Positions 34,721-43,242 of a stretch of DNA of 64,000 nt are shown in pieces. Origin of the DNA: CAVVYW01 sp963752605 (lineage in GTDB: Bacteria; Actinomycetota; Thermoleophilia; Solirubrobacterales; 70-9); the NCBI GenBank assembly GCA_963752605.1, contig CAVVYW010000005.1, forward strand, positions 1,178,001 to 1,242,000, read 5' to 3'. The notes below the pieces were generated by a model that ran no database searches, had not been told where the DNA came from, and saw only the letters and a program-made list of their open reading frames with translations. The translations under genes were made by a program, and so were the position numbers. Positions within the stretch are counted from its first letter, which is position 1; each line of letters begins with the position of its first letter.

Positions 34721-36539
34721 ATGGCCGTCAGGGAAGCGATCCCCAAGGCGCCCGAGGCCGAGACTGAGCAGGGCGTCTCCTCCTTCGCCAAATCGCTCTT
34801 CCTCGGCGAGATCCACGAGCAGTGCGTGTTCCCCTGGCCGAAGCCGGAGACCGGCGAGCAGGACCGGATCCGCGAGCTCAACACCAGGATCCGCGAGTAC
34901 TGCGAGGAGAACTACGACCCGCGCCGGGCGGAGGAGGAGCGCTGGATCCCCGACGAGGTCCTGCGCGACCTGGGCGAGATCGGTGCCCTCGGCCTCTACG
35001 TGCCCGAGAAGTACGGCGGCCAGGGCCTCTCCCAGACCGGATATGCCCGGGTCTTCGAGACGGTCGGCCAGATCGACGCCACGCTGGCGATCGTGCTCGG
35101 CGTCCACCAGTCGATCGGCTTCAAGGGGATCTCGCTCTACGGCACCGACGAGCAGAAGGAGCGGTTCCTCCCCGACCTCGCCACCGGCCGCAAGCTCGCC
35201 GCCTTCGCGCTGACCGAGCCCGAGGCGGGGTCGGACGCGTACCACGTCAAGTCTCGAGCTGTCCAGCAGTCCGACGGCTCCTGGGTCCTGAACGGCGAGA
35301 AGCGCTTCATCGGCAACGGCTCACGTGCCGACGTGATCACCACCTTCGCCCGCGCCGAGATCAACGGCGAGGACCGGCACATCGCCCTGCTGCTCGAGAA
35401 GGGCATGGACGGCCTCGAGGTCGGCGAGCGCTACGACACGATGGGTCTGCGGGCCAACGATCTCCGCCGCCTCTACTTCAAGGACATCCGGGTGCCGGCC
35501 GAGAACGTGCTCGGCGAGCCCGGCGAGGGCTTCCGAGTCGCGATGCAGATCCTCAACAACGGGCGAATCGGGCTCGGCACCGGCTCGGTCGGCGGCGCCA
35601 AGAAGCTGCTCGACCTCGCCATCGACCACGTCAAGGAGCGCCGGCAGTTCGGCCAGCCGCTCGCCGACTTCGAGCTCGTCCAGGACAAGATCGGCTGGAT
35701 GGTCTCCTACCTCTTCGGCCTGGAGTCCATGTGCTACCTGACCTGCGGCCTGGTGGACAAGGGGATCCCCGACTACTCGCTCGAGTCGGCGGTCTGCAAG
35801 GTCTCGGGGACCGAGTTCCTCTGGTACGCGGCCAACCGTGCCCTCCAGCTCGCCGGCGGGGAGGGCTACCTGCGCGACAGGCCCTACGAGAAGGTGCTCC
35901 GCGACACCCGGATCTATCCGATCTTCGAGGGCGCCAACGACGTGATGCGCGCCTTCATCGCCCTCGGCGGCTTCAAGCCCGTCGGCGAGAAGCTCGAGGG
36001 CCTGGGCGAGATCGGGCTGAACGACCCGATCGGCTCGATCGGGGTCCTGGTCGACTACGCCTCGGACCGGATCCAGCGCGAGGTGCGGCCCGACAAGATC
36101 ACCAAGGCCCACGAGGAGCTCTCCGAGCACGCCGACGCGGTCTCCGATCAGGTGAAGCAGCTCGCGAGCGTCACCGAGAAGCTGCTTCGCGAGCACAAGA
36201 AGGAGATCATCCAGCGGCAGTTCCAGCAGAAGCGGCTCGCCGACAACCTCGCCGACATCTACGCGCAGATCGCCCTGCTCTCCCGGGTCAGCCACACCTT
36301 CGAGGACCAGGGGGTCGAGGCCTCGGGCCAGGAGCGCTTCATCGCCGACACCTTCTGCACCCGGGCCGCTCACCGCGTGCGCGCCCGCTTCGACCAGGTC
36401 GAGTCGAACGACGACGAGCGGATGACCTCGATCGCGAAGCTCGCGTACAAGCGCGGCTCCTACGGCTACGCGCTGTTCGAGAACTGGCCACGGCAAGAGG
36501 CGCGGTCACATGCTTGCCGGTGCAGCCGCGCCCGCTTAA
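34721..36539 (+). CDS. Acyl-CoA dehydrogenase (very-long-chain/ACAD9 type), 3' end uncertain
   Basis: A flavoenzyme of about 605 residues that starts fatty-acid beta-oxidation. Landmarks are LGLYVPEKYGGQGLSQTGYA, AFALTEPEAGSDA, the flavin-side LNGEKRFIGNGSRADV, RIGLGTGSVGGAKKLLDLAI, RRQFGQPLADFELVQDKIGW, ALQLAGGEGYLRDRPYEKVL and RDTRIYPIFEGANDVMRAF with the catalytic Glu. The extra helical C-terminal domain (about 440-590) is as in VLCAD/ACAD9. In the written frame the end overlaps the TetR gene to 36616; one indel near 36480 would give a stop TAA at 36537-36539, which I prefer. Confidence 0.92.
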
Positions 36540-36551
36540 CCTACAGCCTGT

Positions 36552-37163
36552 ATGTCAAAGGCCAGGACCGTGGATGCCGCCCGCCCCCGCGACGAGAGGG
36601 CGCGTGCGACCCGTGAGGCGCTCGTGCGGGCCGGGCTCGACCTGTTCGCGGCACGCGGATACGCGGGGGTCGGCACCGAGGAGATCGTCGCGCGCGCCAG
36701 GGTCACCCGCGGCGCCCTCTACCACCACTTCGAGGACAAGCGCGACCTGTTCCGGGCGGTGCATGAGAAGGTCGAGGAGGACCTGGTCGAGCGGATCGCC
36801 GCTCAAATCGGCGGCATCGAGGATCCCTGGGAGCTGATGCTGACCGGCACCCGGGCATTTCTCGACGCCTGCGACGAGCCCGCCGTGAAGCAGATCGCTC
36901 TCACCGACGCCCCCTCCGTGCTCGGCTGGAGGGAATGGCGCGAGGTCGACCTCCGCTACGGGCTCGGGCTGATGCGCGCCTCCCTCGGCGGCGCGATGGA
37001 GGCGGGGGTGCTGCGCAAGGTGCCGATCGAGCCTCTCTCCCACCTGCTCCTCGCGGCGATGGCCGAGGCGGCGCTGATGATCGCCAACGCCGACGACCCC
37101 AAGGCCGCCCGCAAGGAGGCCGAGGCCGGGCTCACCGAGCTGCTGGAGGGTCTCCGGTCGTAG
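36552..37163 (+). CDS. TetR/AcrR family transcriptional regulator
   Basis: A 203-residue repressor-type regulator. The N-terminal helix-turn-helix is RATREALVRAGLDLFAARGY then VTRGALYHHFEDKRDLFRAV, a standard TetR signature. The ligand domain has ALTDAPSVLGWREWREVDLR and MAEAALMIANADD, a pattern common in actinobacterial TetR proteins. It starts right after the acyl-CoA dehydrogenase and may control it; a TAACCT lies 9 bases before ATG 36552, suggesting its own promoter. No clear palindromic operator is visible nearby. Confidence 0.92.
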   Translation: MSKARTVDAARPRDERARATREALVRAGLDLFAARGYAGVGTEEIVARARVTRGALYHHFEDKRDLFRAVHEKVEEDLVERIAAQIGGIEDPWELMLTGTRAFLDACDEPAVKQIALTDAPSVLGWREWREVDLRYGLGLMRASLGGAMEAGVLRKVPIEPLSHLLLAAMAEAALMIANADDPKAARKEAEAGLTELLEGLRS

Positions 37164-37749
37164 GTGGGCCGCGCCGCCGTTCCCGGCGCCTCTCCAGCGC
37201 CACCTTGATCCGCTTGCGCAGGAAGAGGATCAGCCCGATCCCGACCGCCAGCAGCACCAGCACCACCGCGAGCGCGATCAGTGGCTCCTTGAGGACCAGC
37301 GAGAATCACCCCGGCCGCCGTCGCGTCCTCGGCCAGGCTGACGAGGATGTTGGAGACCGGCTCCGGGGAGGTGTTGATCCCGAGCCGCAGCCCGGCCTTG
37401 ATCCCGTGGCTGACCAGGGCGGTGGTGCCGCCGGCGCCTCCCGCGGCGACGGTCTCGGCGCCCGGTCACCTGGTCGAGGTCGGCGAACTCGACCCCGATC
37501 AGGCCGCCGATCGCCGGCCGGATCGCCGTGTGGAAGACGTCCCAGACGTTGTCGAGGTAGGGGACCTTGTCGGTGACGAACTCGATCGCGTACAGCACCC
37601 CGGCCCCGATCAGCACCGAGTCGGTGGTGAGCGCGTCGGGGACCTCGCCGAACCCCGCCCGGCCGAGCAGGCCCAGCAGCAGCGACCGTGCCGTAGGCGT
37701 TCAGCCCGGCGGCGTAGCCGGCCGAGATCGCGGTCGGGATCAGCTCCAC
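37132..37749 (-). CDS. DUF4126 membrane protein, three or more frameshifts
   Basis: About 205 residues. The start MELIPTAISAGYAAGLNAYG is the DUF4126 hallmark. In shifted frames follow GAGVLYAIEFVTDKVPYLDN, VWDVFHTAIRPAIGGLIGVE, GIKAGLRLGINTSPEPVSNI and a last helix VLKEPLIALAVVLVLLAVGI with a basic tail. The combined product matches the family, which has no known function. Frame breaks lie near 37690, 37460 and 37300. The restored C-terminus ends at TGA 37134-37132, overlapping the convergent TetR gene by 32 bases. Confidence 0.75.
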
Positions 37750-37835
37750 GGCCGGCGCCAGCCTAGTCGCAGGGCCCCGGAACGGCCGCGGCCGCCCGGA
37801 GGCGGCCGCGGAGAAACCGATCTAGCGCTTAAGGC

Positions 37836-39148
37836 CTACTTCTTCTTCTTCTTGACCTTCTTGCACTTGCCCTTGACCTTCTTGAACCCCTTCTTGCACT
37901 TCTTCGGGCGGGGCCGCCGACGGGGCCGGGGTCACGGACCGGTCGGCGTCACCGCCGGCGGCGGCGTGAACGGCTGCGAACAGTCCCCGATGCAGAAGCC
38001 GTAGGTGGTCGGCGTCTGGTCGCGCGGACCCCGGCGGCGTTCACAACCGCGGACCCCGGAACGTGTGCTCACCATCGAACAGGTCGTTGTACGTCGCGGG
38101 CTGGTGCACGGCTCGAACGGCTCACCGGCGAGCTCGCTCGCGGCGGCCCCTCGTGGAGCTGGCAGATGAAGCTGTCGCCTGGCGCGCGGGCCGACCGATT
38201 CGGCGCGAAATCGAACGTCGCCGAGGTCGGGGCCGATCGTCGCGTCTGGTGACCGTCGGGCTGTTGTCGGGCGGGTTGTCCGCCGGCGAGACCTGGCCCG
38301 CCGCCGCCGAGCAGCCCGGGTCGCTGATCCACCCTGACGTTGTCGACGAAGGCCGCGGCGTCGTAGATCTGATCGCCCTGGTCGAAGATCGACAGGCAGC
38401 ACCGTGTGGGCCCCGGCGGCCGCCGGCACCCTGGCGCGCAGCAGCCTCGTCGCCCCGTCATAGGTGGTCCCGTATGCATTTACGGCGCTCACCGATGCAC
38501 CGCCGGTCGCGTTGATGCTGATCTGGTTGCCGAACTGGTCCTTGGCGAAGTTCTGGGTGCCGGTGATCGTTGGAGCCACTTGTCGCTCCAGTCGCTCGTG
38601 TCCAGCTCGGCGATGAACGCGTCGTTGTACTCGGTACCCACAAACTCCGGATACTCGTCCGAGAGGAAGCGGAACTCGAAGTTGAGGCAGGGGTTGGCGA
38701 CCGCGGGGACGGTGCCGGGAAGCCTCAGAATGGTGACGTCAAAGATCCGGACGTGCCCGCCGGAGTGCTGCCACCGCCCAGGGTACGCGCCGCTGCTTGG
38801 GGAGGTGTTCGGGTTATCCGCCAGCTGCGGATCGCCCGACGTGAGGATCCCGAAGGTCGTCCCCCGGCTGAGCGGAAGAGCGGCAGGCGTGGTCGGCATG
38901 GCGTTGGTCGGCGGTGGCATTCGCCGTTCCGCCAGCCGGGGCTGGTGTCGAAGCTCGGCGCTCGCTGTCAGTGAGTGCGACCGGCGGTCGGCGTTGATCA
39001 CCGTGGCGATCGTGGGCGCGCTGCTGGTCGACGTGATGTTCACCGCGCTCGCCTGCGAGGCGAACACGAGCGCCCCCAGCGCCGAGATCGCAAGCGTCAG
39101 CGCTCCCAAGCGTCGAGGCCTGCTGCGAAATCCTGTTCCTCCGTGCAT
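37836..39148 (-). CDS. Secreted choice-of-anchor-L-like protein with Lys/Cys tail, five or more frameshifts
   Basis: About 430 residues over several frames. A signal peptide (LGALTLAISALGALVFASQA) begins at ATG 39148 behind an AGGAGG site. The core has VRIFDVTILRLP, NFEFRFLSDEYPEFVGTEYN and DAFIAELDTSDWS, typical of choice-of-anchor L domains, then NFAKDQFGNQISINATGGAS, IFDQGDQIYDAAAFVDNVRV. The end is a Pro/Gly linker and KKCKKGFKKVKGKCKKVKKK then KK. The tail and the upstream 11-bp-repeat promoter link it to the gene at 11821. Exact indel sites are not all resolved. Confidence 0.72.
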
Positions 39149-39198
39149 TCCATTCCTCCTGTTTGTGGCCCTACGTGCCTGGCACCGCCGCACCCCCC

Positions 39199-39231
39199 AC
39201 GCTACGGCCGGGCGCTCATCAAATGCTCATC
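39199..39231 (-). promoter_or_regulatory. Promoter with 11-bp direct repeat (second copy)
   Basis: On the minus strand, TGATGAGC half-sites repeat with an 11-bp period (GATGAGCATT, then TGATGAGCGCC), followed by a -10-like TAGCGT at 39204-39199. Spacing from the repeat to the -10 is identical to the 11703-11737 copy. The gene start is 50 bases downstream. Confidence 0.6.
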
Positions 39232-39288
39232 GCGCCCTTGGAGCCATCTGACCCTGGCCTCCCTCGGCCACCCCCTTGGGATGCCGCA

Positions 39289-39318
39289 ACTAGAGCACCC
39301 CGCGCCATCGAATGTCAA
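39289..39318 (-). promoter_or_regulatory. Distal promoter TTGACA - 18 - TCTAGT
   Basis: A consensus -35 (TTGACA, 39318-39313) and TCTAGT (39294-39289) 18 bases apart, reading toward the secreted protein start at 39148. It gives a leader of about 135 bases that would include the 11-bp-repeat element. Confidence 0.5.
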
Positions 39319-39337
39319 GTCGCGATTTTTGGGTGGG

Positions 39338-39414
39338 TCAGACGCGCTCGACGATCATCGCCTCGCCCTGTCCCCCGGCCACGCACATCGTCTCCAGGCC
39401 GACCTGATGGTCAT
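39338..39414 (-). pseudogene. Thiolase C-terminal fragment
   Basis: The last 24 codons of a thiolase (HQVGLETMCVAGGQGEAMIV then ERV and stop). The 71 bases at 39344-39414 match the end of the intact thiolase (40736-40806) at 67 of 71 positions; all four differences are silent third-position changes. Upstream of the match the frame does not continue as thiolase, so this is a remnant of a close paralogue or an assembly artefact. Confidence 0.65.
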
Positions 39415-39459
39415 AGATCCCGGCTGCGCGGCGGATCAGTTCAGCCGCGGCCGCCATGC

Positions 39460-39966
39460 CTACGGACGTGCCTCGCTGACGTCGAACGGCGAGGACAGCG
39501 GGTAGCAGACGATCCTGAGCCCCTTGCTCTGCGCTCTCCTCGGTCCTATGAGGAGGTGCCCCTCCAGGTAGTCGTCCTCGAACACGACGGTCGCGGTGAA
39601 GCTCCCGTCGGCCGCCGCTGTGACGAACTGCCTTTGCGTCTGGGCGTGCGACGCGTAGACCTCGATCGTCCGTCCCTCGACGCACGCCTTCCGCACCGCC
39701 CCCGGGCACTTGACCTTCCTGCCGTTCGTAGACGCCGAGGTGAAGCATCCCCGCATGGCCAGCTTGCCGGTGATCGCGAGGGTCACCGTCGCCGAGCCCG
39801 CCGGCCGCGGGGGCGCCAGCATGTGCTCGGGGACCTCGAAGCGGGGCGCCGCGATCAGCTTCCCGCGGTGGGCCGCACCCTGGGATGGCGGCTGCGGCAT
39901 CAGCGCCGCGATGGAGGTCAGCGCCGCGAGCAGGGCGAGGCCGATCGTGGTCCGGCGAGCGGTCAA
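39460..39966 (-). CDS. Secreted protein, function unknown
   Basis: A 168-residue exported protein. From TTG 39966 it begins LTARRTTIGLALLAALTSIA, a signal peptide cut near residue 30. The mature domain is beta-rich with three Cys (MRGCFTSAS, VKCPGAVRKACVEGRTIEVY, RIVCYPL) and a strand order resembling small Ig-like or Ca-binding adhesin modules (VTLAITGKLAMR ... SFTATVVFEDDYLEGHLLIG). It shares this RKxCxxGRxIxVY pattern with the secreted protein at 6380. A longer frame to 40065 overlaps the next gene, so TTG 39966 is preferred. Confidence 0.6.
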   Translation of the reverse strand: MTARRTTIGLALLAALTSIAALMPQPPSQGAAHRGKLIAAPRFEVPEHMLAPPRPAGSATVTLAITGKLAMRGCFTSASTNGRKVKCPGAVRKACVEGRTIEVYASHAQTQRQFVTAAADGSFTATVVFEDDYLEGHLLIGPRRAQSKGLRIVCYPLSSPFDVSEARP

Positions 39967-39979
39967 CGGCTCGCGCCCG

Positions 39980-40675
39980 CTACTTGTTCCTCTTCTTGCG
40001 CTTCGGGGCGGCCTTCTTGCTCGCGAGCCACTCGAATCCGCCGTCATAGCTCGTGTTCCCCCCACCGCTGCCCAAGTCCGTGAGGTGGCACTCCTCGCTG
40101 CCGACCGCCCCGCGGGTGGTGTTGAAGGTCGCCAGGTTCGCGTGTCCCCTGAACTCGCCCGCTAGCTTCTGCGTGGGGGTAAACGTCCTGCCGTCAATGT
40201 GGATGCCGCGAAACGGCGGTCCGCCCGACGGGGGCCGGGGATCGCCCTCTTGCGGCATTGGCGGCAGCGGGTCCTCGTACCCGAAGCGGAGCCCGATCGG
40301 GAGGCCCCTGCGAGGGAGGGGCGCTCCGAGCGACATCGGCGGGGCGGCGATCGTGTCCAGCCGGTTGTAGTAGACCGTTGTGCCTGGCGGTCCGTAGTTC
40401 TCGATGTGGCAGCTGAGCTTCACGTTCGTGATCACGAAGTTGACGATGGTGCCGTCGGGGGTCAGCTGGAACGTCAGCCTCGGAGTCGGCGCCCCCGGCA
40501 GCGTGGCAATGTTGTCGAACCCCCCGACGTAGAGCCCGGCCGCGCTCCCCCGCTTCCGCTTCTTCTTCGCGTCGGCCGTCCCCGCGGCGGCGAACAGCGC
40601 CACGGCCGCGAGTGCTGTGAGCGCCGCAACCAGCATCCGGCGTGGCAGTGGTGTCAGCGAATCGGTCGTGGCCAC
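39980..40675 (-). CDS. Secreted protein with basic segments at both ends
   Basis: A 231-residue exported protein. Signal peptide with core MLVAALTALAAVALFAAAG, cleaved near TADA; directly after it is KKKRKRGSAAG. The mature domain (LYVGGFDNIATLPG, LTFQLTPDGTIVNFVITNVK, EFRGHANLATFNTTRGAVGS) ends in a basic tail SKKAAPKRKKRNK. The domain recurs in actinobacterial secreted proteins but has no function I know. GTG 40675 lies one base after TAGAGT, so the true start may be a little further in (for example ATG 40636). Confidence 0.68.
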   Translation of the reverse strand: MATTDSLTPLPRRMLVAALTALAAVALFAAAGTADAKKKRKRGSAAGLYVGGFDNIATLPGAPTPRLTFQLTPDGTIVNFVITNVKLSCHIENYGPPGTTVYYNRLDTIAAPPMSLGAPLPRRGLPIGLRFGYEDPLPPMPQEGDPRPPSGGPPFRGIHIDGRTFTPTQKLAGEFRGHANLATFNTTRGAVGSEECHLTDLGSGGGNTSYDGGFEWLASKKAAPKRKKRNK

Positions 40676-40726
40676 AACTCTACGCCCATCACGCCCGCGC
40701 GAGAGAGCCGGGGGCCGGCGCGCCGG

Positions 40727-41890
40727 CTAGTTGAGGCGCTCGACGATCATCGCCTCGCCCTGCCCGCCGGCGACGCACATCGTCTCGAGGCCGACCTGAT
40801 GGTCATCGGTCTCCATCACGTTGAGCAGGGTGCCCATGATCCGGGCGCCCGTCATCCCAAAGGGGTGGCCGAGCGCGATCGCCCCGCCGTGCGTGTTCAT
40901 CTTCTCCAGTGGGATGTTGCACTCGGCCATGATCGGGATCACCTGCGCGGCGAAGGCCTCGTTCAGCTCGACCACGTCCACATCGTCGATCTTCATGTCT
41001 GCGCGGTCGAGCACGGTCTTGATCGCACCGATGGGCGCCACGCCCATGTACTCGGGCGCGAGGCCATGGGTGGCGGCGGTGATGATCTTGGCCTTGGGCT
41101 GGAGGCCCAGCTCCTTGGCGCGCTCCTCCGACATCACCAGCACAGCGGCGGCGCCGTCGTTGAGGGGGCAGGAGTTGCCGGCGGTCACGCCGCCGCCGCC
41201 CTCGAAGGCCTCGGGCAGCTCAGAGAGCTTCTCCAGGGTCGAGCTCGGGCGCGGACCGTCGTCCTTGGCCACCTCATTGCCCTCGTGGTCGGAGACCGGA
41301 ACGATCTCGCGGTCGAAGAAGCCGTCCTCCTGGGACTTCACCGCCAGCTCCTGGGAGCGCTGGGCGTACTTGTCCATGTCGGCTCTTGACACCTCGTACT
41401 TCTTGGCCACGTTGACGGCGGTGACGCCCATCTCGATGTACGCGTTGGGCTGGCCGTCCTTGCCCTGGAGCTTGGGGTTCTGGTCATCGGCCCCGGCGGG
41501 CTCGGTGCGCTCGTTGTAGCGGCTCACCCATTCGACGCCGGCCGCGATGTAGGTGTCGCCCTGCCCGGCCTGGATCGAGTTCGCGGCGTGCCGGATCGAG
41601 TCGAGGCTGGAGGCGCAGTAGCGCGACATCGTCACCCCCGTGACCTCCTGCGGCAGCTTCTCGGAGAGCAGCACCATGATCCGGGCGATGTTGAAGGCTT
41701 GGAGGCCCTGCGGCATGCCGCAGCCGCAGAAGAGCTCGTTCACCGAGTCAGGCTCGACGTCGGGGTTCCGCTCGAGGAGCTGGTCGACCACGTAGGCGCC
41801 GGTCTCGTCGGGGCGAAGCTGGGCGAGCGAGCCCTTGAAGGCTCGGCCGATGGGCGTGCGGACGGTGTCGACGATCACTGCCTCGGGCAT
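40727..41890 (-). CDS. Acetyl-CoA C-acyltransferase (thiolase)
   Basis: A 387-residue degradative-type thiolase acting at the end of beta-oxidation. The acylated Cys is in MSRYCASSLDSIRHAANSIQ (near residue 88), the His in VNELFC and NEAFAAQVIPIMAE (NEAFA motif), the GHPFGMTGAR motif near 345, and the second catalytic Cys in LETMCVAGGQGEAMI. It starts at ATG 41890 behind an AAGGAGA ribosome site, one of the fewer genes with a clear one. With the acyl-CoA dehydrogenase, crotonase and SDR in this window it covers a full beta-oxidation cycle, though scattered. Confidence 0.95.
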   Translation of the reverse strand: MPEAVIVDTVRTPIGRAFKGSLAQLRPDETGAYVVDQLLERNPDVEPDSVNELFCGCGMPQGLQAFNIARIMVLLSEKLPQEVTGVTMSRYCASSLDSIRHAANSIQAGQGDTYIAAGVEWVSRYNERTEPAGADDQNPKLQGKDGQPNAYIEMGVTAVNVAKKYEVSRADMDKYAQRSQELAVKSQEDGFFDREIVPVSDHEGNEVAKDDGPRPSSTLEKLSELPEAFEGGGGVTAGNSCPLNDGAAAVLVMSEERAKELGLQPKAKIITAATHGLAPEYMGVAPIGAIKTVLDRADMKIDDVDVVELNEAFAAQVIPIMAECNIPLEKMNTHGGAIALGHPFGMTGARIMGTLLNVMETDDHQVGLETMCVAGGQGEAMIVERLN

Positions 41891-41973
41891 CTGCTGGTCT
41901 CCTTGGGTCGGGGATTCCGCGGGGTCGCGGGAAGCGGAATGGTAGGGATCGCGTCTCTGTCAGCGCCCCGGCA

Positions 41974-42870
41974 TCAGCGCCCCATCCGGCGGCTGATCAT
42001 CCGCGGGCGGGGCTTTGCCGCCTCGGTCTCGATCCCGAGCTGCTCCTCGAGGTCCACCAGCGCCTGCCTCAGCTCCGCGATCCGGCGGGCGGTCTCCATG
42101 TGCGGGTCGTACTCGCCGCCGGCCTCCTCGGCCTCGCGCCGCATCCGCTCCAGGTCCTCGCGAGTCTCGGCCTCGCGGGCCTCCTCCATCGCGTTGATGA
42201 TGATCGCGATCAGGATGTTGATGATCAGCAGCGAGGCGAGCAGGACGAAGCTGATGAAGAAGATCCACGACCAGGAGTGGACCTCCTGCGCCTGGTAGAG
42301 GACGTCGTTCCAGCCCTCGAGGGTGAAGACCGTGAACAGCGTCAGCATCGCCTCGCCGATGTTTCCCCAGCGCTCGGGGATCTCGTCGCCGAAGAGGATC
42401 CAGCCGAGCATCCCGTACACGTAGAGGAAGAGCAGCGCGAGCACGCCCATGCTGCCGATCGGGGGCAGGGCCCGCCCCATCCCCGCGATCAGCACTCGCA
42501 GCTCGGGCAGGACGCTGACCAGGCGCACCACCCGGAGCAGCCTCACGAGCCGCAGCAGCGTGGCGTTCTGGCGCAGGCCAGGCAGGAACGCGGCGCCGAT
42601 CACCACGAAGTCGAAGACGTTCCAGCCCTCCTTGAAGAAGTCCTGCGGGCGGCTGCCGTAGGCGGAGATCCGGATCGCCACCTCGACCACGAAGATGCCC
42701 AGGCAGGCGTCGTTGAGGACGGTCAGCAGCTCCCCGTAGTCGTCGCTCAGCCCGTCGTAGGTGTCGAGGCCGAGCACGACCGCGTTGAAGACGATCACGC
42801 CGAAGATGAACGCCTGGAAGCGCTGGGACTCGGCGATCCGGCTGCAGCGTGCTGCGATCCGCTCAGGCAC
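41974..42870 (-). CDS. Voltage-gated cation channel, single-domain, with calcium-type selectivity filter
   Basis: A 298-residue one-repeat channel that should form tetramers. S1-S4 are at about 18-35, 50-70, 84-98 and 104-120; S4 has Arg at every third position (107, 110, 113, 116). S5 follows, then the pore with filter TLEGWND (183-189) and S6 (202-228). The cytoplasmic C-terminus is an acidic coiled coil (EEAREAETREDLERMRREAE). NaChBac has TLESW; Gly at the fourth filter position and Asp at the seventh are instead as in CaV repeat I. TAGATT lies 6 bases before GTG 42870. Confidence 0.92.
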   Translation of the reverse strand: MPERIAARCSRIAESQRFQAFIFGVIVFNAVVLGLDTYDGLSDDYGELLTVLNDACLGIFVVEVAIRISAYGSRPQDFFKEGWNVFDFVVIGAAFLPGLRQNATLLRLVRLLRVVRLVSVLPELRVLIAGMGRALPPIGSMGVLALLFLYVYGMLGWILFGDEIPERWGNIGEAMLTLFTVFTLEGWNDVLYQAQEVHSWSWIFFISFVLLASLLIINILIAIIINAMEEAREAETREDLERMRREAEEAGGEYDPHMETARRIAELRQALVDLEEQLGIETEAAKPRPRMISRRMGR

Positions 42871-42876
42871 AGGCGC

Positions 42877-42882
42877 AATCTA
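42877..42882 (-). promoter_or_regulatory. -10 element of the channel gene
   Basis: TAGATT on the minus strand, 6 bases before GTG 42870. Confidence 0.5.
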
Positions 42883-43010
42883 TTTCCAGAAGCACGGTGA
42901 CCGTCTCCAGCGCACGACGACCATGCCTGATCACGCCTATTTCGTGGCAAAATGCACGAACTTTGTGCCTGGAGAGCATGATTCCCGCCACGCCCGTCCG
43001 AGAGGTGCTC

Positions 43011-43059
43011 TAGCGTGATTTACGAGGGATCCACGCACGGAGCGTGGCTAGAACCCTCG
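43011..43059 (+). promoter_or_regulatory. Promoter and structured leader of the DUF5679 gene
   Basis: A -10-like TAGCGT (43011-43016) is followed, where the RNA should begin, by a two-part stem: CGAGGG (43023-43028) pairs with CCCTCG (43054-43059), and inside it CCACGC (43031-43036) pairs with GCGTGG (43042-43047). The ribosome site lies about 20 bases further on. Confidence 0.5.
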
Positions 43060-43092
43060 AAAGGCCAATTCAGGCTCTGAAAGGAGGACTCA

Positions 43093-43242
43093 GTGGCTGA
43101 GGGCTACTGCGTCAAGGAGCGTAAGAAGGTCGAGATCAAGGACCCCACGCAGGTGACCATGAAGAATGGCCGTCCGGCCATTCAGGGCACGTGCCCGGAC
43201 TGCGGCACGAAGATCTTCAAGATCGGGAAGCTGGAGGCGTAG
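43093..43242 (+). CDS. DUF5679 small zinc-ribbon-like protein
   Basis: A 49-residue protein starting VAEGYCVKERKKVEIKDPTQ. It has one Cys near the start (YCVK) and a pair GTCPDCGTKIFKIGK near the end, consistent with one bound zinc. The YCxKCKxKxxI.xP pattern and length match the DUF5679 group found across actinobacteria and chloroflexi; the role is unknown. AAGGAGG precedes GTG 43093 with normal spacing, so this is a strongly translated gene. It has a structured leader and a hairpin terminator. Confidence 0.85.
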   Translation: MAEGYCVKERKKVEIKDPTQVTMKNGRPAIQGTCPDCGTKIFKIGKLEA

